From: Pseudomonadota bacterium
GTDB taxonomy: Bacteria; Pseudomonadota; Alphaproteobacteria; Rhizobiales; Methylopilaceae
DNA length: 6,875 nt
Assembly (NCBI GenBank): GCA_023389135.1
Contig: JAEWEX010000475.1
Location: 1-6,875 of the forward strand
Reading direction: 5' to 3'
The notes beneath the pieces are model-generated. The model was not told where the DNA came from, ran no database searches, and worked only from the letters and a program-made list of their open reading frames with translations. This document shows, one piece after another, positions 5,884 to 6,875 of the stretch. Each line of letters opens with the position of its first letter. The stretch's first letter is position 1. Made by a program: the position numbers and the translations under genes.

Positions 5884-6875
5884 ATGCACGCACCCTATCT
5901 GGAGGCGCTGAACGCCGAGCAGCGGCGGGCGGTGGTGCATGGCGTTTCCGATGGCGGGCTGCCGGGCGGACCGCTGCTGGTCATCGCCGGCGCCGGCTCC
6001 GGCAAGACCGGCACGCTGGCGCACCGCGTCGCGCATCTGATCGTCTGCGGCGCCGATCCGCGGCGGATGCTGCTGCTGACCTTCTCCCGCCGCGCCGCGG
6101 CCGAGATGTCGCGCCGGGTCGAGCGCATCGCCCGCAACGTGATGGGAGAGAGCGCGGCCGTCATGACCGACGCGCTGACCTGGGCCGGCACGTTCCACGG
6201 CATGGGCGCGCGGCTGCTGCGCGAGATTGCCCCGGAGATCGGGCTCGACCCCAACTTCACCATCCACGACCGCGAGGACAGCGCCGACCTCATCGACATG
6301 GTGCGGCAGGAGCAGGGCCTGGCGAAGACCGAGAGCCGGTTCCCGCGCAAGTCCACCTGCCTCGCCATCTATTCGCGCTGCGTCAACGCCGAGCAACCGG
6401 TGGAGGCTGTGCTGGGCGCCGCGTTCCCGTGGTGCGCCGGATGGGCGGATGCACTCAAGGCGCTGTTCGCCGCCTATGTGGACGCCAAGCAGCGCCAGAG
6501 CGTGATGGACTACGACGACCTGCTGCTGGCCTGGGCGCAGGCGGCGACCGACCCGGTGCTGGCGGCCGAGATGGGCGGGCGGTTCGACCACGTGCTGGTG
6601 GACGAGTACCAGGACACGAACCGCCTGCAGGCCTCGATCCTGACGGCGCTGAAGCCCGACGGGCGCGGCCTCACCGTGGTGGGAGACGACGCCCAGTCGA
6701 TCTACTCGTTCCGCGCGGCGGAGGTGCGCAACATCCTCGATTTCCCGGCCGCGTTCTCGCCGCCGGCCGACGTGGTGACGCTCGACCGCAACTACCGCTC
6801 GACGCAGCCGATCCTCGCCGCGGCCAATGGCGTGATCGGGCTCGCCCGCGAGCGCTTCACCAAGGACCTGTGGAG
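5884..6875 (+). CDS. UvrD/Rep-family (superfamily 1A) ATP-dependent DNA helicase, N-terminal part (3' end outside window)
   Basis: The first 330 residues of a helicase are visible with no stop before the window edge. Such enzymes use ATP to move 3'-5' on single-stranded DNA and unwind duplexes in repair and replication restart. The motifs are in order: LNAEQRRAV with the Q-motif Gln13; Walker A AGAGSGKT (35-42); motif Ia TFSRRAAAEM (66-75); GTFHGMGARLL (102-112); DYDDLL (209-214); Walker B VDEYQDTN (239-246); motif III VVGDDAQSIYSFRAA (265-279); motif IV LDRNYRST (300-307). The second RecA-like domain would lie beyond the edge. ATG 5884 has no good ribosome binding site. An in-frame GTG at 5845 is possible, but it abuts the candidate LexA box, so I prefer the ATG. 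The 117-base gap and unrelated function suggest a unit separate from the glycan operon. Whether it is UvrD proper or a paralogue cannot be settled from this part. Confidence 0.93.
   Translation, partial: MHAPYLEALNAEQRRAVVHGVSDGGLPGGPLLVIAGAGSGKTGTLAHRVAHLIVCGADPRRMLLLTFSRRAAAEMSRRVERIARNVMGESAAVMTDALTWAGTFHGMGARLLREIAPEIGLDPNFTIHDREDSADLIDMVRQEQGLAKTESRFPRKSTCLAIYSRCVNAEQPVEAVLGAAFPWCAGWADALKALFAAYVDAKQRQSVMDYDDLLLAWAQAATDPVLAAEMGGRFDHVLVDEYQDTNRLQASILTALKPDGRGLTVVGDDAQSIYSFRAAEVRNILDFPAAFSPPADVVTLDRNYRSTQPILAAANGVIGLARERFTKDLW

Noticed and set aside
5861..5911. A 16-codon frame (MSTVDSPPCTHPIWRR) before the helicase
   Set aside because: It has no ribosome binding site and overlaps the helicase start out of frame. 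A leader peptide is conceivable, but nothing supports it.
4675..6591. A 638-codon open frame on the minus strand across galE and the helicase
   Set aside because: It runs antisense to two genes with unmistakable family motifs. Its product is rich in Arg, His, Gly and Ala with no recognisable domain, as expected for the reverse frame of GC-rich coding DNA. It also crosses the intergenic gap without any start signal.

Overview
The window is very GC-rich bacterial DNA with every convincing gene on the + strand and G/C strongly preferred at third codon positions. The UvrD-type helicase and the GalE/ExoB-like epimerase resemble what I recall from Hyphomicrobiales (Rhizobiales), and the palindromic element at 3454-3588 is of a kind common in alphaproteobacteria. 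I infer an alphaproteobacterium, probably of that order, but cannot name a genus.

Positions 1-5766 hold five tightly packed genes that look like one operon for a surface or extracellular glycan. They are the C-terminal part of a family 2 glycosyltransferase (GT2, cut by the left edge), a family 4 glycosyltransferase (GT4), a polysaccharide pyruvyltransferase, an exported protein resembling a beta-propeller glycosidase, and a UDP-glucose 4-epimerase. The junctions are 4 bases, 20 bases, a 1-base stop/start overlap and 1 base. A plausible division of labour is that GalE supplies UDP-galactose, the glycosyltransferases assemble the glycan, the pyruvyltransferase adds acidic ketal-pyruvate groups, and the exported protein acts on or binds the product outside the cytoplasm. 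The polymer itself cannot be named from the sequence.

Two things stand out in the operon. The GT2 domain at the left edge lacks both catalytic acidic motifs at their expected places. A roughly 135-bp inverted-repeat element sits at the start of the exported-protein gene, so the frame appears to be read through the repeat before reaching the signal peptide.

A 117-base gap (5767-5883) then separates the operon from a UvrD/Rep-family DNA helicase gene that runs off the right edge (5884-6875). The gap holds a near-match to the alphaproteobacterial LexA (SOS) operator, a short palindrome and a diverged direct repeat. The helicase is probably a separate transcription unit with a DNA-repair role. 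I found no tRNA, rRNA, CRISPR array, insertion sequence or clear intrinsic terminator.
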